Shown one piece after another: positions 53,417-62,800 of a stretch of DNA of 64,000 nt. Under the pieces are notes generated by a model, which saw nothing but the letters and a program-made list of their open reading frames with translations, was not told where the DNA came from and did not search any database. Origin of the DNA: Streptococcus sp. SN-1 (GTDB taxonomy: Bacteria; Bacillota; Bacilli; Lactobacillales; Streptococcaceae); the NCBI RefSeq assembly GCF_041154385.1, contig NZ_AP028929.1, positions 868,001 to 932,000 of the forward strand. Direction: 5' to 3'. The first letter of the stretch is position 1. Each line of letters begins with the position of its first letter. A program made the position numbers and the translations under genes.

Positions 53417-55708
53417 ATGAACGCATTATTAAATGGAATGAATGACCGTCAGGCTGAGGCGGTACAAACGACAGAAGGTCCCTTGTTGATCATGGCAGGG
53501 GCTGGTTCTGGAAAGACCCGTGTTTTGACCCACCGCATTGCTTATCTGATTGATGAAAAGCTGGTCAATCCTTGGAATATCTTGGCCATTACCTTTACTA
53601 ACAAGGCTGCGCGTGAGATGAAGGAGCGTGCTTATAGCCTCAATCCAGCCACTCAGGACTGTCTGATTGCGACCTTCCACTCCATGTGTGTTCGTATTTT
53701 GCGTCGCGATGCGGACCATATTGGCTACAATCGCAATTTTACTATTGTAGATCCTGGTGAACAGCGAACGCTCATGAAACGCATTCTCAAGCAGTTGAAC
53801 TTGGATCCTAAAAAATGGAATGAACGGAGCATCTTAGGAACTATTTCCAATGCTAAGAATGATCTGATTGATGATGTTGCCTATGCTGCCCAAGCTGGTG
53901 ATATGTATACGCAAATCGTGGCCCAGTGTTACACTGCTTACCAAAAAGAACTGCGTCAGTCGGAGTCGGTTGACTTTGATGATTTGATTATGCTGACCCT
54001 GCGTCTCTTTGATCAGAATCCTGATGTTTTGACCTACTACCAGCAGAAGTTTCAATACATCCATGTTGATGAATACCAAGATACCAACCATGCCCAGTAC
54101 CAATTGGTCAAACTCTTGGCTTCCCGTTTTAAAAATATCTGTGTGGTTGGGGATGCTGACCAGTCTATCTACGGTTGGCGTGGTGCTGATATGCAGAATA
54201 TTTTGGATTTTGAGAAAGATTATCCCCAAGCCAAGGTTGTTTTGTTGGAGGAGAATTACCGTTCAACCAAAACCATTCTCCAAGCGGCCAACGAGGTCAT
54301 TAAAAACAATAAAAACCGCCGTCCTAAGAATCTCTGGACCCAGAATGCAGATGGGGAGCAAATCGTTTATTATCGTGCCAATGATGAGCTAGATGAGGCT
54401 GTGTTTGTAGCCAAAACCATTGATGAACTTGGTCGGAGTCAAAACTTCCTTCACAAGGATTTTGCAGTTCTCTATCGGACTAATGCGCAGTCCCGTACTA
54501 TTGAGGAAGCCCTGCTCAAGTCAAATATCCCTTATACAATGGTCGGAGGAACCAAGTTCTACAGCCGTAAGGAAATTCGCGATATTATCGCTTACCTCAA
54601 CCTCATTGCTAATTTGAGTGACAATATCAGCTTTGAACGTATTATCAACGAACCGAAGCGTGGAATTGGGCCAGGTACAGTTGAGAAAATCCGTGACTTT
54701 GCGAATATGCAAGACATGTCCATGCTAGATGCTTCAGCTAATATCATGTTATCTGGTATCAAGGGTAAAGCAGCCCAGTCTATCTGGGATTTTGCCAATA
54801 TGATTCTAGATTTACGTGAGCAGCTAGAACACTTAACTATTACTGAGTTGGTTGAGGCTGTCCTTGAAAAAACAGGTTACGTCGATATTCTAAATGCTCA
54901 AGCGACCTTAGAAAGCAAGGCTAGGGTTGAAAATATCGAAGAGTTCCTTTCTGTAACGAAAAACTTTGATGATACCTCTGATGGGCCAGAAGAGGAAACT
55001 GGTCTGGACAAACTGAGTCGTTTCTTAAATGACTTGGCCTTGATTGCCGACACAGATTCAGGTAGTCAGGAGACATCAGAAGTGACCTTGATGACCCTGC
55101 ATGCTGCCAAAGGTCTCGAGTTTCCAGTTGTCTTTTTGATTGGGATGGAAGAAAATGTCTTTCCACTTAGTCGTGCTGCTGAAGATCAAGATGAATTGGA
55201 AGAAGAGCGCCGTCTGGCCTATGTAGGAATTACGCGTGCAGAGAAAATTCTCTATCTGACCAATGCCAATTCGCGCCTGCTTTTTGGTCGTACCAACTAC
55301 AACCGTCCAACTCGTTTTATTAACGAAATCAGTTCAGACTTACTTGAGTATCAAGGATTGGCCCGTCCAGCCAATACAAGCTTTAAGGCATCTTATAGCA
55401 GTGGTGGCCTTGCCTTCGGTCAAGGTATGAGTCTTGCCCAGGCCCTTCAAGAGCGTAAACGCAGTGCTGCTCCAAAAACTATCCAGTCAAGAGGTCTCCC
55501 ATTTGGTCAATTTACAGCTGGCGCAAAATCCGTGTCTAGTGAGGCAAATTGGTCTATTGGTGACATTGCCCTCCACAAGAAATGGGGAGAGGGAACCGTT
55601 CTGGAAGTTTCAGGTAGCGGTGCTACGCAGGAATTAAAAATCAATTTCCCAGAAGTAGGTTTGAAAAAACTTTTAGCCAGTGTGGCTCCAATTGAGAAAA
55701 AAATCTAA
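53417..55708 (+). CDS. pcrA: ATP-dependent DNA helicase PcrA/UvrD
   Basis: PcrA is the essential Gram-positive SF1A 3'-5' helicase for repair, replication past obstacles and removal of RecA. It has 763 residues. Motifs: Q-motif LNDRQAEAV-type MNDRQAEAVQ, Walker A AGAGSGKTRVLTHRI near residue 27, Ia ITFTNKAAREMKER, II HVDEYQDTN near 217, III GDADQSIYGWRGAD, IV LEENYRSTKTI, V TLMTLHAAKGLEFPVVFLIG near 560 and VI EERRLAYVGITRA near 597. The C-terminal 60 residues form the Tudor-like RNA-polymerase-interacting domain (NWSIGDIALHKKWGEGTVLEV). GGAAGAG precedes the ATG. Confidence 0.96.
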   Translation: MNALLNGMNDRQAEAVQTTEGPLLIMAGAGSGKTRVLTHRIAYLIDEKLVNPWNILAITFTNKAAREMKERAYSLNPATQDCLIATFHSMCVRILRRDADHIGYNRNFTIVDPGEQRTLMKRILKQLNLDPKKWNERSILGTISNAKNDLIDDVAYAAQAGDMYTQIVAQCYTAYQKELRQSESVDFDDLIMLTLRLFDQNPDVLTYYQQKFQYIHVDEYQDTNHAQYQLVKLLASRFKNICVVGDADQSIYGWRGADMQNILDFEKDYPQAKVVLLEENYRSTKTILQAANEVIKNNKNRRPKNLWTQNADGEQIVYYRANDELDEAVFVAKTIDELGRSQNFLHKDFAVLYRTNAQSRTIEEALLKSNIPYTMVGGTKFYSRKEIRDIIAYLNLIANLSDNISFERIINEPKRGIGPGTVEKIRDFANMQDMSMLDASANIMLSGIKGKAAQSIWDFANMILDLREQLEHLTITELVEAVLEKTGYVDILNAQATLESKARVENIEEFLSVTKNFDDTSDGPEEETGLDKLSRFLNDLALIADTDSGSQETSEVTLMTLHAAKGLEFPVVFLIGMEENVFPLSRAAEDQDELEEERRLAYVGITRAEKILYLTNANSRLLFGRTNYNRPTRFINEISSDLLEYQGLARPANTSFKASYSSGGLAFGQGMSLAQALQERKRSAAPKTIQSRGLPFGQFTAGAKSVSSEANWSIGDIALHKKWGEGTVLEVSGSGATQELKINFPEVGLKKLLASVAPIEKKI

Positions 55709-55714
55709 TTTTCC

Positions 55715-55750
55715 ATCCTTCTCACGAATAATAAAGTGAGGAGGATTTTT
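55715..55750 (+). terminator. pcrA terminator that contains the radC ribosome-binding site
   Basis: ATCCTTCTCAC / GTGAGGAGGAT forms an 11-bp stem (one G-T pair) followed by T5. The right arm carries GAGGAGG, the Shine-Dalgarno of radC, and the T tract touches the radC ATG. Transcripts coming from pcrA would stop, or have the site masked. Confidence 0.85.
55723..55730 (+). promoter_or_regulatory. cin-box-like competence promoter of radC
   Basis: CACGAATA differs from the canonical TACGAATA at one base and follows a T-rich stretch, 20 bp before the radC ATG. radC is a known late-competence gene in pneumococcus. The element spans the end of the left stem arm and the loop of the pcrA terminator. 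Confidence 0.75.
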
Positions 55751-56431
55751 ATGTACAGTATTTCATTCCAAGAAGATTCATTATTGCCAAGAGAGAGATT
55801 GGCCAAGGAAGGAGTAGAAGCGCTCAGTAATCAAGAGTTGCTAGCTATTTTACTCAGGACAGGAACACGTCAGGCTAGTGTTTTTGAAATTGCCCAGAAA
55901 GTCTTGAACAACCTTTCAAGTCTAACGGATTTGAAAAAAATGACCCTGCAGGAAATGCAGAGTCTGTCTGGTATCGGTCGTGTTAAGGCTATAGAATTAC
56001 AAGCTATGATTGAACTGGGGCATCGTATTCACAAGCATGAGACCATTGAGATGGAAAGTATTCTCAGTAGCCAAAAGTTGGCCAAGAAGATGCAGCAGGA
56101 ATTAGGGGACAAAAAACAAGAGCACCTGGTGGCGCTCTATCTCAATACTCAAAATCAAATCATCCATCAACAGACCATTTTTATCGGTTCTGCAACTCGT
56201 AGTATCGCTGAGCCTCGAGAGATTCTTCACTATGCTATCAAGCATATGGCGACATCTCTTATCTTGGTTCACAATCATCCTTCAGGAGCAGTAGCGCCTA
56301 GCCGTAATGATGATCATGTCACTAAACTTGTCAAAGAAGCCTGCGACCTGATGGGAATTGTCCTCTTGGACCATTTGATTGTCTCACATTCTAGTTACTT
56401 TAGTTACCGTGAAAAAACAGATTTAATTTAA
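55751..56431 (+). CDS. radC: RadC/DUF2466 family JAB-domain protein
   Basis: The protein has 226 residues. The N-terminal helix-hairpin-helix region ([41 protein letters not shown]) precedes a JAB/MPN metalloprotease-like domain with [15 protein letters not shown] near residue 176, the HxHPSG motif of the family. Despite its name, a role in DNA repair has not been confirmed. Competence induction is supported by the upstream cin-box. The ATG at 55751 is used rather than a GTG at 55736, because GAGGAGG lies 6-9 bases upstream of the ATG. Its stop overlaps the convergent amidotransferase gene by 4 bases. Confidence 0.92.
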   Translation: MYSISFQEDSLLPRERLAKEGVEALSNQELLAILLRTGTRQASVFEIAQKVLNNLSSLTDLKKMTLQEMQSLSGIGRVKAIELQAMIELGHRIHKHETIEMESILSSQKLAKKMQQELGDKKQEHLVALYLNTQNQIIHQQTIFIGSATRSIAEPREILHYAIKHMATSLILVHNHPSGAVAPSRNDDHVTKLVKEACDLMGIVLLDHLIVSHSSYFSYREKTDLI

Positions 56432-57117
56432 AGTTCATTAACGACATAGTCAAAGAGGTTTTTATCTTTGGGACGATTTTCAAATAGAAATTCTGGATGC
56501 CATTGGACACCGAGAAAGGCGACATCATCCGTACTCATGACAGCTTCAATGATACCATCCTTAGGATCATGAGCTGCAATCTTTAAGTTAGGTGCTAAAT
56601 CCTTAATACTCTGATGGTGGAAGGAGTTGATATGGGAGATTTCTCCATAGATTTCTCGGAGAACGGTATTTGGTTCTGTCACTAAGCGTTGGGTTGTGTA
56701 CTCGGCAGAACAATCCTGCCAGTGATCTTCGATATCTTGGTACAAAGTTCCACCCATGGCAACGTTAAAGAGTTGTGTTCCACGGCAGACAGAAAAAATT
56801 GGCTTTTTCTGTTTAATAGCTTCCTTGATGAGGGCTAGTTCAAAGATATCTCTTTGAAGATGGTAGTCATCGCTGTCGATGGTTTTTGGTTCACCATAGA
56901 ATTTTGGATCAACATTTTGCCCACCTGTCAAGATGAGTTTGTCAATCATACTGATATAGTGGCTAGCCATTTCTTGATCACCAATCGGTAGGATGATGGG
57001 AATCCCTCCAGCGTCTTTAACGCCTTCAACAAAGCCTTTTGCTACGTAGCTCATCATGATGTCATCATCTGGATGAGTTTTTTCGTTTCCTGTAATCCCT
57101 ATAACTGGTTTTTTCAT
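56428..57117 (-). CDS. Class I glutamine amidotransferase-like hydrolase (peptidase C26)
   Basis: The 229-residue protein is of the PuuD/gamma-glutamyl hydrolase type. N-terminal [25 protein letters not shown] near residue 80, the nucleophile elbow [16 protein letters not shown] near 113 and [10 protein letters not shown] near 206 provide the Cys-His-Glu triad. Relatives cleave gamma-glutamyl-GABA or folate polyglutamate; the substrate here is not known. It lies 17 bases behind rex on the same strand and may be co-expressed with it. No clear ribosome-binding site is seen beyond AAAGCG upstream. Confidence 0.87.
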   Translation of the reverse strand: MKKPVIGITGNEKTHPDDDIMMSYVAKGFVEGVKDAGGIPIILPIGDQEMASHYISMIDKLILTGGQNVDPKFYGEPKTIDSDDYHLQRDIFELALIKEAIKQKKPIFSVCRGTQLFNVAMGGTLYQDIEDHWQDCSAEYTTQRLVTEPNTVLREIYGEISHINSFHHQSIKDLAPNLKIAAHDPKDGIIEAVMSTDDVAFLGVQWHPEFLFENRPKDKNLFDYVVNEL

Positions 57118-57134
57118 AAAATGATGTTCGCTTT

Positions 57135-57776
57135 CTAATCCTCTTTTCGCATGAAATAGAGGAGGGTTTGGAGTTCACTTGTCAAATCTACGTACTGAAC
57201 GACCACATCTTTTGGTAAATGCAGATGGACAGGTGAAAAACTGAGAATTCCTTTCACGCCAGCATCCACCAAGAGATTAGCAACCTCTTGTGACTTAACG
57301 CTGGGAACGGTCAGGATAGCAGTCTTAACATCAGCATCCTTGATTTTATCCTTGATTTGAGAAATTCCGTAAATAGGAATCCCATCAGGGGTTTGGCTAC
57401 CGACTTCAGGATGGTCATCTAGGTCAAAGGCCATGATAATCTTCATCTTGTTACGTTCGTGGAAGCGGTAGTGGAGAAGGGCATGGCCCATATTTCCAAT
57501 ACCTACAAGCATGACATTGGTAATGGAGTTATCATTGAGCAAATCGGCAAAAAACGTCATCAGTTTTTTGACATCATAGCCAAAGCCACGACGACCAAGT
57601 TCACCAAAATAGGAAAAATCACGACGTACGGTCGCGGAATCAATCCCAATGGCCTCTGCAATTTGCTTAGAGTTGGCACGTTCAATCTTTTCTGCATGAA
57701 ATCTCTTAAAAATTCGATAGTAGAGAGAGAGTCTTTTCGCTGTAGCTTTTGGAATAGCAGACTGTTTATCTTTCAC
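57135..57776 (-). CDS. rex: Redox-sensing repressor Rex
   Basis: Rex binds operators when NAD is oxidised and lets go when NADH rises, controlling fermentation genes. It has 213 residues. The N-terminal winged helix includes [39 protein letters not shown] (about 35-57) and the GRRGFGYDV wing. The C-terminal Rossmann NADH domain includes [17 protein letters not shown] near 90. Translation starts at a GTG (57776) with AAAGG about 11 bases upstream. A Rex operator lies 40 bp upstream, implying autoregulation. Confidence 0.95.
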   Translation of the reverse strand: MKDKQSAIPKATAKRLSLYYRIFKRFHAEKIERANSKQIAEAIGIDSATVRRDFSYFGELGRRGFGYDVKKLMTFFADLLNDNSITNVMLVGIGNMGHALLHYRFHERNKMKIIMAFDLDDHPEVGSQTPDGIPIYGISQIKDKIKDADVKTAILTVPSVKSQEVANLLVDAGVKGILSFSPVHLHLPKDVVVQYVDLTSELQTLLYFMRKED

Positions 57777-57815
57777 AAAATCACAACCTTTCTATTCTTC
57801 TATTTTATAGAAACA

Positions 57816-57833
57816 TTGTGAAAAAATCAACAA
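57816..57833. promoter_or_regulatory. Rex operator upstream of rex
   Basis: TTGTGAAAAAATCAACAA matches the Rex consensus TTGTGAAWWWWTTCACAA, with one arm perfect and the other near-perfect. It overlaps the minus-strand promoter region (TTGTTG to CTATAA). Confidence 0.75.
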
Positions 57834-57858
57834 AAACAAGAAAAAACTAAGAAAAATC

Positions 57859-58074
57859 TTAGTTTTGATGTAAAAAATCTGCATGTGATAGAAATCGGTA
57901 GAGGTCTCCGACCAGACCCTGATAAACTTTCTGGCCATTAAAAGTCAGAGAAGTCACATAAAGTGTATCTGGTAGGGTCACACATCCTGACAGAGCCAGC
58001 ATGAGAGCCTCATAATCTTCATACTTGAGAGTCCGCTCTACATGATAGTTATCCTTATAGGTCAGTTCAAACAT
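57859..58074 (-). CDS. DUF4649-type small protein
   Basis: This 71-residue protein (MFELTYKDNYHVERTLKYED, then a beta-rich middle VTLPDTLYVTSLTFNGQKVYQG and DLYRFLSHADFLHQN) is a small streptococcal family of unknown function. The ATG at 58074 is chosen because it leaves a 7-base gap to the gene upstream. A longer start at 58110 would overlap that gene and lacks support. It is the last gene in the run prs - cysteine desulfurase - DUF1831 - DUF4649. Confidence 0.75.
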   Translation of the reverse strand: MFELTYKDNYHVERTLKYEDYEALMLALSGCVTLPDTLYVTSLTFNGQKVYQGLVGDLYRFLSHADFLHQN

Positions 58075-58081
58075 ATGGGAC

Positions 58082-58429
58082 CTATCTTTCAGATTTTGTA
58101 AAGACACCACGTTCTACCAAGCTATCCATGAGGAAATAGAATTTTTCCTGATGAATGTGGTGGTCTTCTGATTTGAAAATATCAACTAGACGTAGCCCAA
58201 ACTTGTCAGTGATATTGATTTTAGCACCTGTAAGTTCCTTGTTAATGATGATTTTGAGTTGGAATCCCTCACCGCTGTTCGGAACTTTTTCCAAAAGGCG
58301 AGTCAATTCATAGTTACCAACCTTAGTCTCAAAAAAGGTGTTGTCCTTAAGGGTGAATTTTTTAACAGAAGGGCTAAGAGTGTAGTCGTAACGACAATTT
58401 TTTAACTGAATGGTTTTTTCAAATGCCAT
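58082..58429 (-). CDS. DUF1831 family protein
   Basis: This 115-residue protein of the DUF1831 family (MAFEKTIQLKNCRYDYTLSP; FQLKIIINKELTGAKINITD) has a compact alpha/beta composition with no motif that suggests catalysis. In lactic acid bacteria it is regularly placed directly behind a cysteine desulfurase, as here (4 bases apart), so a role beside sulfur transfer is possible, but this is guilt by association only. GGAGG lies before the ATG inside the desulfurase end. Confidence 0.8.
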   Translation of the reverse strand: MAFEKTIQLKNCRYDYTLSPSVKKFTLKDNTFFETKVGNYELTRLLEKVPNSGEGFQLKIIINKELTGAKINITDKFGLRLVDIFKSEDHHIHQEKFYFLMDSLVERGVFTKSER

Positions 58430-58433
58430 ATGG

Positions 58434-59549
58434 CTAACCTCCGATAATTTCTTTTAAGGTTTTTGCGAGGGTTTGTAGGTCTTCAACGGTATTTTGTGGC
58501 GACAAACTGATGCGAACGGATTCCTTCAAGCGTTCTGAATTTGCTCCGTACATAGCTTCAAGAACATGGCTGGATTGGACAATGCCTGCCGTACAGGCTG
58601 AGCCAGTAGAGATAGAAATTCCAGCTAAATCTAGACGAAGGAGTAAGAGGTCATTTTTCTGGTCAGGAAATCCAATATTGAGAACATAAGGGAGATGGTG
58701 TTCGCCTCTATTCAGGTAATATTGAACTCCCTCTAGCTCTGCCAGAAAAGCAGTTTCTAAATTTTGTACATGTTGAAAATGTTCTTCTTGTTTTTCTAGG
58801 TCTTCTTTTAGGGCTGCAACCATAGCCACTATGGCAGCTAGATTTTCAGTCCCTGCACGTTTTTTCTGTTCTTGGTCTCCACCATGGAGATAGGAATCAA
58901 AGTCCATGCTAGAAGCGTAGAGAAAACCGATTCCCTTAGGACCATGGAACTTGTGGGCAGAAGCAGTGAGAAAATCAATGCCCAATTCTTCTGGGTGTAT
59001 AGGGATTTTACCAATAGCCTGAACTGCATCGACATGATAGGCGGCTGGGTGTTGCTTGAGTATTTGGCCAATTTCAGCAATGGGCAATAGGTTTCCTGTC
59101 TCATTATTAGCAAACATGGTAGAAACTAAAATCGTATCGTCACGCAAAGCCTTTTGAATTTGTTGGGCGGTGATTTCTTGATTTTCTGGTTGGATAATGG
59201 TTACTTCAAAACCAAAGTGTTGAACCAAGTAATCAATGGTTTCAAGGACAGCATGGTGCTCAATAGCAGTTGTGATGATATGTTTTCCTTGCTCTTGGTG
59301 ACGAAGGCAGTAACCAATGATGGCAGTATTGTTGCCTTCAGTACCACCAGAAGTGAAAAAGATATGCTGAGGTTTTGTCCCCAGTAACGAAGCTAGTTCC
59401 TGACGGGCTTCTCGCAAGAGTTTACCAGCTTGACGACCATGACCATGAATACTAGATGGATTGCCATGAGTTTCTTGCATAACCTTGGTCATAGCTGAGA
59501 TAGCAACTGCTGACATAGGAGTCGTTGCAGCATTGTCCAAATAAATCAA
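58434..59549 (-). CDS. Cysteine desulfurase (IscS/NifS-like)
   Basis: This PLP-dependent enzyme frees sulfur from cysteine for tRNA thiolation or Fe-S assembly. It has 371 residues. YLDNAATTPMS is at the N-terminus, and HHAVLETIDYL near residue 98 stacks on PLP. The lysine that forms the Schiff base is in TASAHKFHGPKGIGFLYA near 200, and the active cysteine is in STGSACTAG near 320. The C-terminal RISLSPQNTVEDL is complete. It starts 9 bases behind prs. Streptococci use SufS for Fe-S clusters, so this one more likely serves tRNA modification; that is inference. Confidence 0.9.
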   Translation of the reverse strand: MIYLDNAATTPMSAVAISAMTKVMQETHGNPSSIHGHGRQAGKLLREARQELASLLGTKPQHIFFTSGGTEGNNTAIIGYCLRHQEQGKHIITTAIEHHAVLETIDYLVQHFGFEVTIIQPENQEITAQQIQKALRDDTILVSTMFANNETGNLLPIAEIGQILKQHPAAYHVDAVQAIGKIPIHPEELGIDFLTASAHKFHGPKGIGFLYASSMDFDSYLHGGDQEQKKRAGTENLAAIVAMVAALKEDLEKQEEHFQHVQNLETAFLAELEGVQYYLNRGEHHLPYVLNIGFPDQKNDLLLLRLDLAGISISTGSACTAGIVQSSHVLEAMYGANSERLKESVRISLSPQNTVEDLQTLAKTLKEIIGG

Positions 59550-59558
59550 AGAATCACC

Positions 59559-60518
59559 TTATTTCTTTTTGTTGTAGGCAAAGAGTGGGCTGACTGGTTT
59601 TCTTTCGTGGATACGGACGATAGCATCACCAATTAACTCACTAGCAGTGATGTAGCATACGTTTTTAGGAGTTTTTTCTTTTGTTGCTACTGAATCAGTC
59701 ACAAGAACTTCTTTAATATTAGTATTGTCAAGAAGTTCAGCAGCTCCTTCGACGAAGAGACCGTGGCTAGAAACAGCATAAATTTCTGTAGCTCCTTCAC
59801 GTTCAACGATTTTAGCAGCTTCAGAGAAGGTACGTCCTGTATTAAGAATATCATCAATCAAGATGGCTTTCTTACCTTCAACATCACCAATAATATAACC
59901 TTCGTTGCGAGTTGCATCGTCTTGAGGATAGTCGATAATGGCGATAGGAGCATCAAGGTATTCAGCTAGGCTACGAGCACGTTTTACCCCTGAATTTTTA
60001 GGGCTAACGACAACCACATCTGAACCAAGTAGGCCCTTATCGCAGTAATGTTTTGCAAATAGGGGAACTGTGTAGAGGTTGTCAACAGGAATATCAAAGA
60101 AGCCTTGCACCTGAACAGCATGTAAATCAAGCGTAAGAACACGGTCAACTCCAGCCTTAACCAGCATATTAGCAACTAGTTTAGCTGTAAGTGGCTCACG
60201 TGGTGAAGCAATGCGGTCTTGACGTGCATAGCCAAAATATGGAAGGACAACGTTGATACTGTGGGCACTTGCGCGCACACAAGCGTCAACCATGATCAAC
60301 AATTCCATTAGGTGGTTGTTAACAGGGAAACTTGTTGATTGGATGATGTAAACATCATAACCACGGACACTTTCTTCGATATTCACTTGGATTTCTCCGT
60401 CTGAAAATTGACGTGATGATAGTTTTCCAAGTGGGACACCAACAGCTTGTGCAATTTTCTGTGCAATCTCTTGGTTAGAGTTGAGTGCGAAAAGTTTCAT
60501 GTTTTTTCTATCTGACAT
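59559..60518 (-). CDS. prs: Ribose-phosphate pyrophosphokinase (second, diverged copy)
   Basis: Prs makes PRPP from ribose-5-phosphate and ATP for purine, pyrimidine, histidine and NAD synthesis. It has 319 residues. [18 protein letters not shown] is at the N-terminus, the ATP loop is [20 protein letters not shown] near residue 100, the metal site is [19 protein letters not shown] near 130 and the PRPP loop [17 protein letters not shown] near 217. It corresponds to the less conserved of two Prs paralogues that I recall from pneumococcus. The PRPP loop has [10 protein letters not shown] where the main enzyme has IDDMIDTAGT. A hairpin leader of about 110 bases precedes it. A rising ribose-5-phosphate supply from the nearby ribose operon would feed it. 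Confidence 0.92.
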   Translation of the reverse strand: MSDRKNMKLFALNSNQEIAQKIAQAVGVPLGKLSSRQFSDGEIQVNIEESVRGYDVYIIQSTSFPVNNHLMELLIMVDACVRASAHSINVVLPYFGYARQDRIASPREPLTAKLVANMLVKAGVDRVLTLDLHAVQVQGFFDIPVDNLYTVPLFAKHYCDKGLLGSDVVVVSPKNSGVKRARSLAEYLDAPIAIIDYPQDDATRNEGYIIGDVEGKKAILIDDILNTGRTFSEAAKIVEREGATEIYAVSSHGLFVEGAAELLDNTNIKEVLVTDSVATKEKTPKNVCYITASELIGDAIVRIHERKPVSPLFAYNKKK

Positions 60519-60543
60519 TATAGACCGTCCTCTGTAAACTTTT

Positions 60544-60587
60544 TAAATCCTAGCCATATCTGCCTAGCCTATATGAACTGGGATTTT
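60544..60587 (-). other. Hairpin in the prs leader
   Basis: On the minus strand AAATCC (outer) and CATAT (inner) pair with ATATG and GGATTT around a loop with two GGCTAGG repeats. There is no T tract, so it is not a terminator. Its role is unknown. Confidence 0.4.
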
Positions 60588-60629
60588 TGTATTTTATCTT
60601 TTCTATTTTACCAAAAAATGGAGATTATT

Positions 60630-61199
60630 TCAGCTATTTTTCATGCTTTTGACAAATCGGACCAATTTTGAGGGAGCTTTTTGATAAGCAATCTGATTTT
60701 CCTCTAAAAATTGTTGGAAATCCTGTTTGCCTTGCTCATGATTTTCCACTTCGAGCTCTAATTCGTAATCTGTCATATCAAAATACTGACTTTCATCCAG
60801 CGCCATGAGACCAATAGCTGTTTGCATTTCATAGCGAAGTGTCGTTAGACAACCGAGCACTTGCCAGTTCTTGCTCTGGATACCATGTTTAGCTAATTCA
60901 TCGAGCACCAGTCCCTGAGGAAGTTCTTCCTTAGCCAGATAGTTTTCAGCATCTTTTAGTTGTAATTTTTGATTGTACTCCATGTTTCCGACACTTTGAG
61001 GGACTTTGAGTGTCAATTCTGCCCAGTCTTCAAAAGTGCGAATGCGCATAGCAACTTTCTTTTCTCGCAGTTCAAAATTAGGCGTGTCGATGTAGTAATT
61101 TTTTTGAAGAACAGGAGTGACACCTGTGAACTGGTCTTTTAGACGATTGTATTCATCTTTTTTCAAGAGTGTTTTCAATTCAATTTCTAAATGTTTCAA
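60630..61199 (-). CDS. CYTH-domain (triphosphate tunnel) protein
   Basis: The 189-residue CYTH domain starts with the hallmark EIELKTLLKKDEY (ExExK, residues 3-7). Inward-facing basic and acidic strand residues follow: YYIDTPNFELREKKVAMRIR, AELTLKVPQ, LRYEMQ and YELELEVEN. CYTH enzymes hydrolyse inorganic triphosphate or nucleoside triphosphates; the substrate here is unknown. The start is TTG at 61199, preceded by AAAGG. A longer frame up to 61316 would translate promoter DNA. It is divergent from relQ, and such pairing with (p)ppGpp and NAD kinase genes is common in streptococci. Confidence 0.87.
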   Translation of the reverse strand: MKHLEIELKTLLKKDEYNRLKDQFTGVTPVLQKNYYIDTPNFELREKKVAMRIRTFEDWAELTLKVPQSVGNMEYNQKLQLKDAENYLAKEELPQGLVLDELAKHGIQSKNWQVLGCLTTLRYEMQTAIGLMALDESQYFDMTDYELELEVENHEQGKQDFQQFLEENQIAYQKAPSKLVRFVKSMKNS

Positions 61200-61236
61200 T
61201 TTTCTTACCTTTTCTTTATCGTTGAAAGCGGATTTA

Positions 61237-61245
61237 TGATATAAT
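61237..61245 (+). promoter_or_regulatory. Extended -10 promoter of the relQ operon
   Basis: TGATATAAT about 80 bp before relQ; weak -35. It overlaps the region that must hold the divergent CYTH promoter. Confidence 0.55.
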
Positions 61246-61326
61246 AGCTTTGTATTTATTGTATATAAATCTGGAGAAAAAATCAAAGATATTTTTGAAG
61301 GATAATATGAGAACAAGGGAGAATAT

Positions 61327-61998
61327 ATGACCTTAGAATGGGAAGAATTTCTAGATCCTTACATTCAAGCTGTTGGTGAGTTAAAGATTAAACTTCGTGG
61401 TATTCGTAAGCAATATCGTAAGCAAAATAAGCATTCTCCGATTGAGTTTGTGACTGGTAGAGTCAAGCCGATTGAGAGCATCAAAGAAAAAATGGCTCGT
61501 CGTGGCATTACTTATGCGACCTTGGAACACGATTTGCAGGATATTGCTGGTTTGCGTGTGATGGTCCAGTTTGTAGATGACGTTAAGGAAGTAGTGGAAA
61601 TTTTACACAAGCGTCAGGACATGCGGATCATACAGGAACGAGATTACATTACTCATCGAAAAGCCTCAGGCTACCGTTCTTATCATGTGGTAGTAGAATA
61701 TATGGTTGACACCATCAATGGAGCTAAGACTATTTTGGCAGAAATTCAAATTCGTACTTTGGCCATGAATTTTTGGGCAACGATAGAACATTCTCTCAAC
61801 TACAAGTACCAAGGGGATTTCCCAGAGGAGATTAAGAAGCGACTGGAAATTACATCCAAGATTGCCCATCAGTTAGATGAAGAAATGGGTAAAATTCGTG
61901 ATGATATCCAAGAAGCCCAGGCCCTTTTTGATCCTTTGAGTAGAAAATTAAATGATGGTGTAGGAAACAGTGACGATACAGATGAAGAATACAGGTAA
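61327..61998 (+). CDS. relQ: Small (p)ppGpp synthetase RelQ
   Basis: RelQ makes the alarmones ppGpp/pppGpp without a hydrolase domain and is triggered by cell-wall stress. The 223-residue protein has only the synthetase domain. [32 protein letters not shown] (residues about 24-55) binds pyrophosphate donor [17 protein letters not shown] near 76 and the catalytic [13 protein letters not shown] near 115 follow, then [23 protein letters not shown] near 140. An acidic tail ends it. AAGGGAG lies 6 bases before the ATG. The 3' end overlaps ppnK by 17 bases. Confidence 0.93.
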   Translation: MTLEWEEFLDPYIQAVGELKIKLRGIRKQYRKQNKHSPIEFVTGRVKPIESIKEKMARRGITYATLEHDLQDIAGLRVMVQFVDDVKEVVEILHKRQDMRIIQERDYITHRKASGYRSYHVVVEYMVDTINGAKTILAEIQIRTLAMNFWATIEHSLNYKYQGDFPEEIKKRLEITSKIAHQLDEEMGKIRDDIQEAQALFDPLSRKLNDGVGNSDDTDEEYR

Positions 61999-62800
61999 AC
62001 GAATTGACCTGATAGCCAATAGAAAACCGCAGAGTCAAAGGGTTTTATATGAATTGCGAGATCGTTTGAAGAGAAATCAGTTTATACTTAATGATACCAA
62101 TCCGGATATTGTCATATCCATAGGTGGGGATGGCATGCTCTTGTCGGCCTTTCATAAGTACGAAGACCAACTTGATAAGGTACGCTTTATCGGTGTTCAT
62201 ACGGGACATTTGGGCTTCTATACGGACTACCGTGATTTTGAGTTGGACAAGCTAGTGACCAATTTGCAGCTAGATACCGGAGCAAGGGTTTCTTACCCTG
62301 TTCTAAATGTGAAGGTTTTTCTTGGAAATGGAGAGGTCAAGATTTTTCGTGCCCTCAACGAAGCCAGCATTCGCAGATCCGATCGAACCATGGTGGCAGA
62401 TATTGTCATCAATGGTGTTCCCTTTGAACGTTTTCGCGGAGATGGCTTAACAGTTTCGACACCGACTGGTAGTACAGCCTATAACAAATCACTTGGTGGA
62501 GCTGTTTTACACCCTACCATTGAAGCTTTGCAATTAACGGAAATTGCCAGCCTTAATAATCGTGTCTATCGAACGCTGGGCTCTTCCATTATTGTGCCTA
62601 AGAAGGATAAGATTGAACTCATTCCAACAAGAAATGATTACCACACCATTTCGGTTGACAATAGTGTCTATTCTTTTCGTAGTATCGAGCGAATCGAGTA
62701 TCAAATTGATCATCATAAGATTCACTTTGTCGCGACTCCTAGCCATACCAGTTTCTGGAACCGCGTTAAGGATGCCTTTATCGGCGAGGTGGACGAATGA
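61982..62800 (+). CDS. ppnK: NAD kinase
   Basis: PpnK (NadK) phosphorylates NAD to NADP. It has 272 residues. The glycine-rich catalytic motif [17 protein letters not shown] lies near residue 42, with the ATP/NAD-site Asp in [14 protein letters not shown] near 70, [10 protein letters not shown] near 115 and the conserved [20 protein letters not shown] near 155. The ATG at 61982 is inside the end of relQ. A GTG at 61970 lacks support from the family N-terminus. It overlaps rluD by 4 bases (ATGA). Confidence 0.94.
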   Translation: MKNTGKRIDLIANRKPQSQRVLYELRDRLKRNQFILNDTNPDIVISIGGDGMLLSAFHKYEDQLDKVRFIGVHTGHLGFYTDYRDFELDKLVTNLQLDTGARVSYPVLNVKVFLGNGEVKIFRALNEASIRRSDRTMVADIVINGVPFERFRGDGLTVSTPTGSTAYNKSLGGAVLHPTIEALQLTEIASLNNRVYRTLGSSIIVPKKDKIELIPTRNDYHTISVDNSVYSFRSIERIEYQIDHHKIHFVATPSHTSFWNRVKDAFIGEVDE

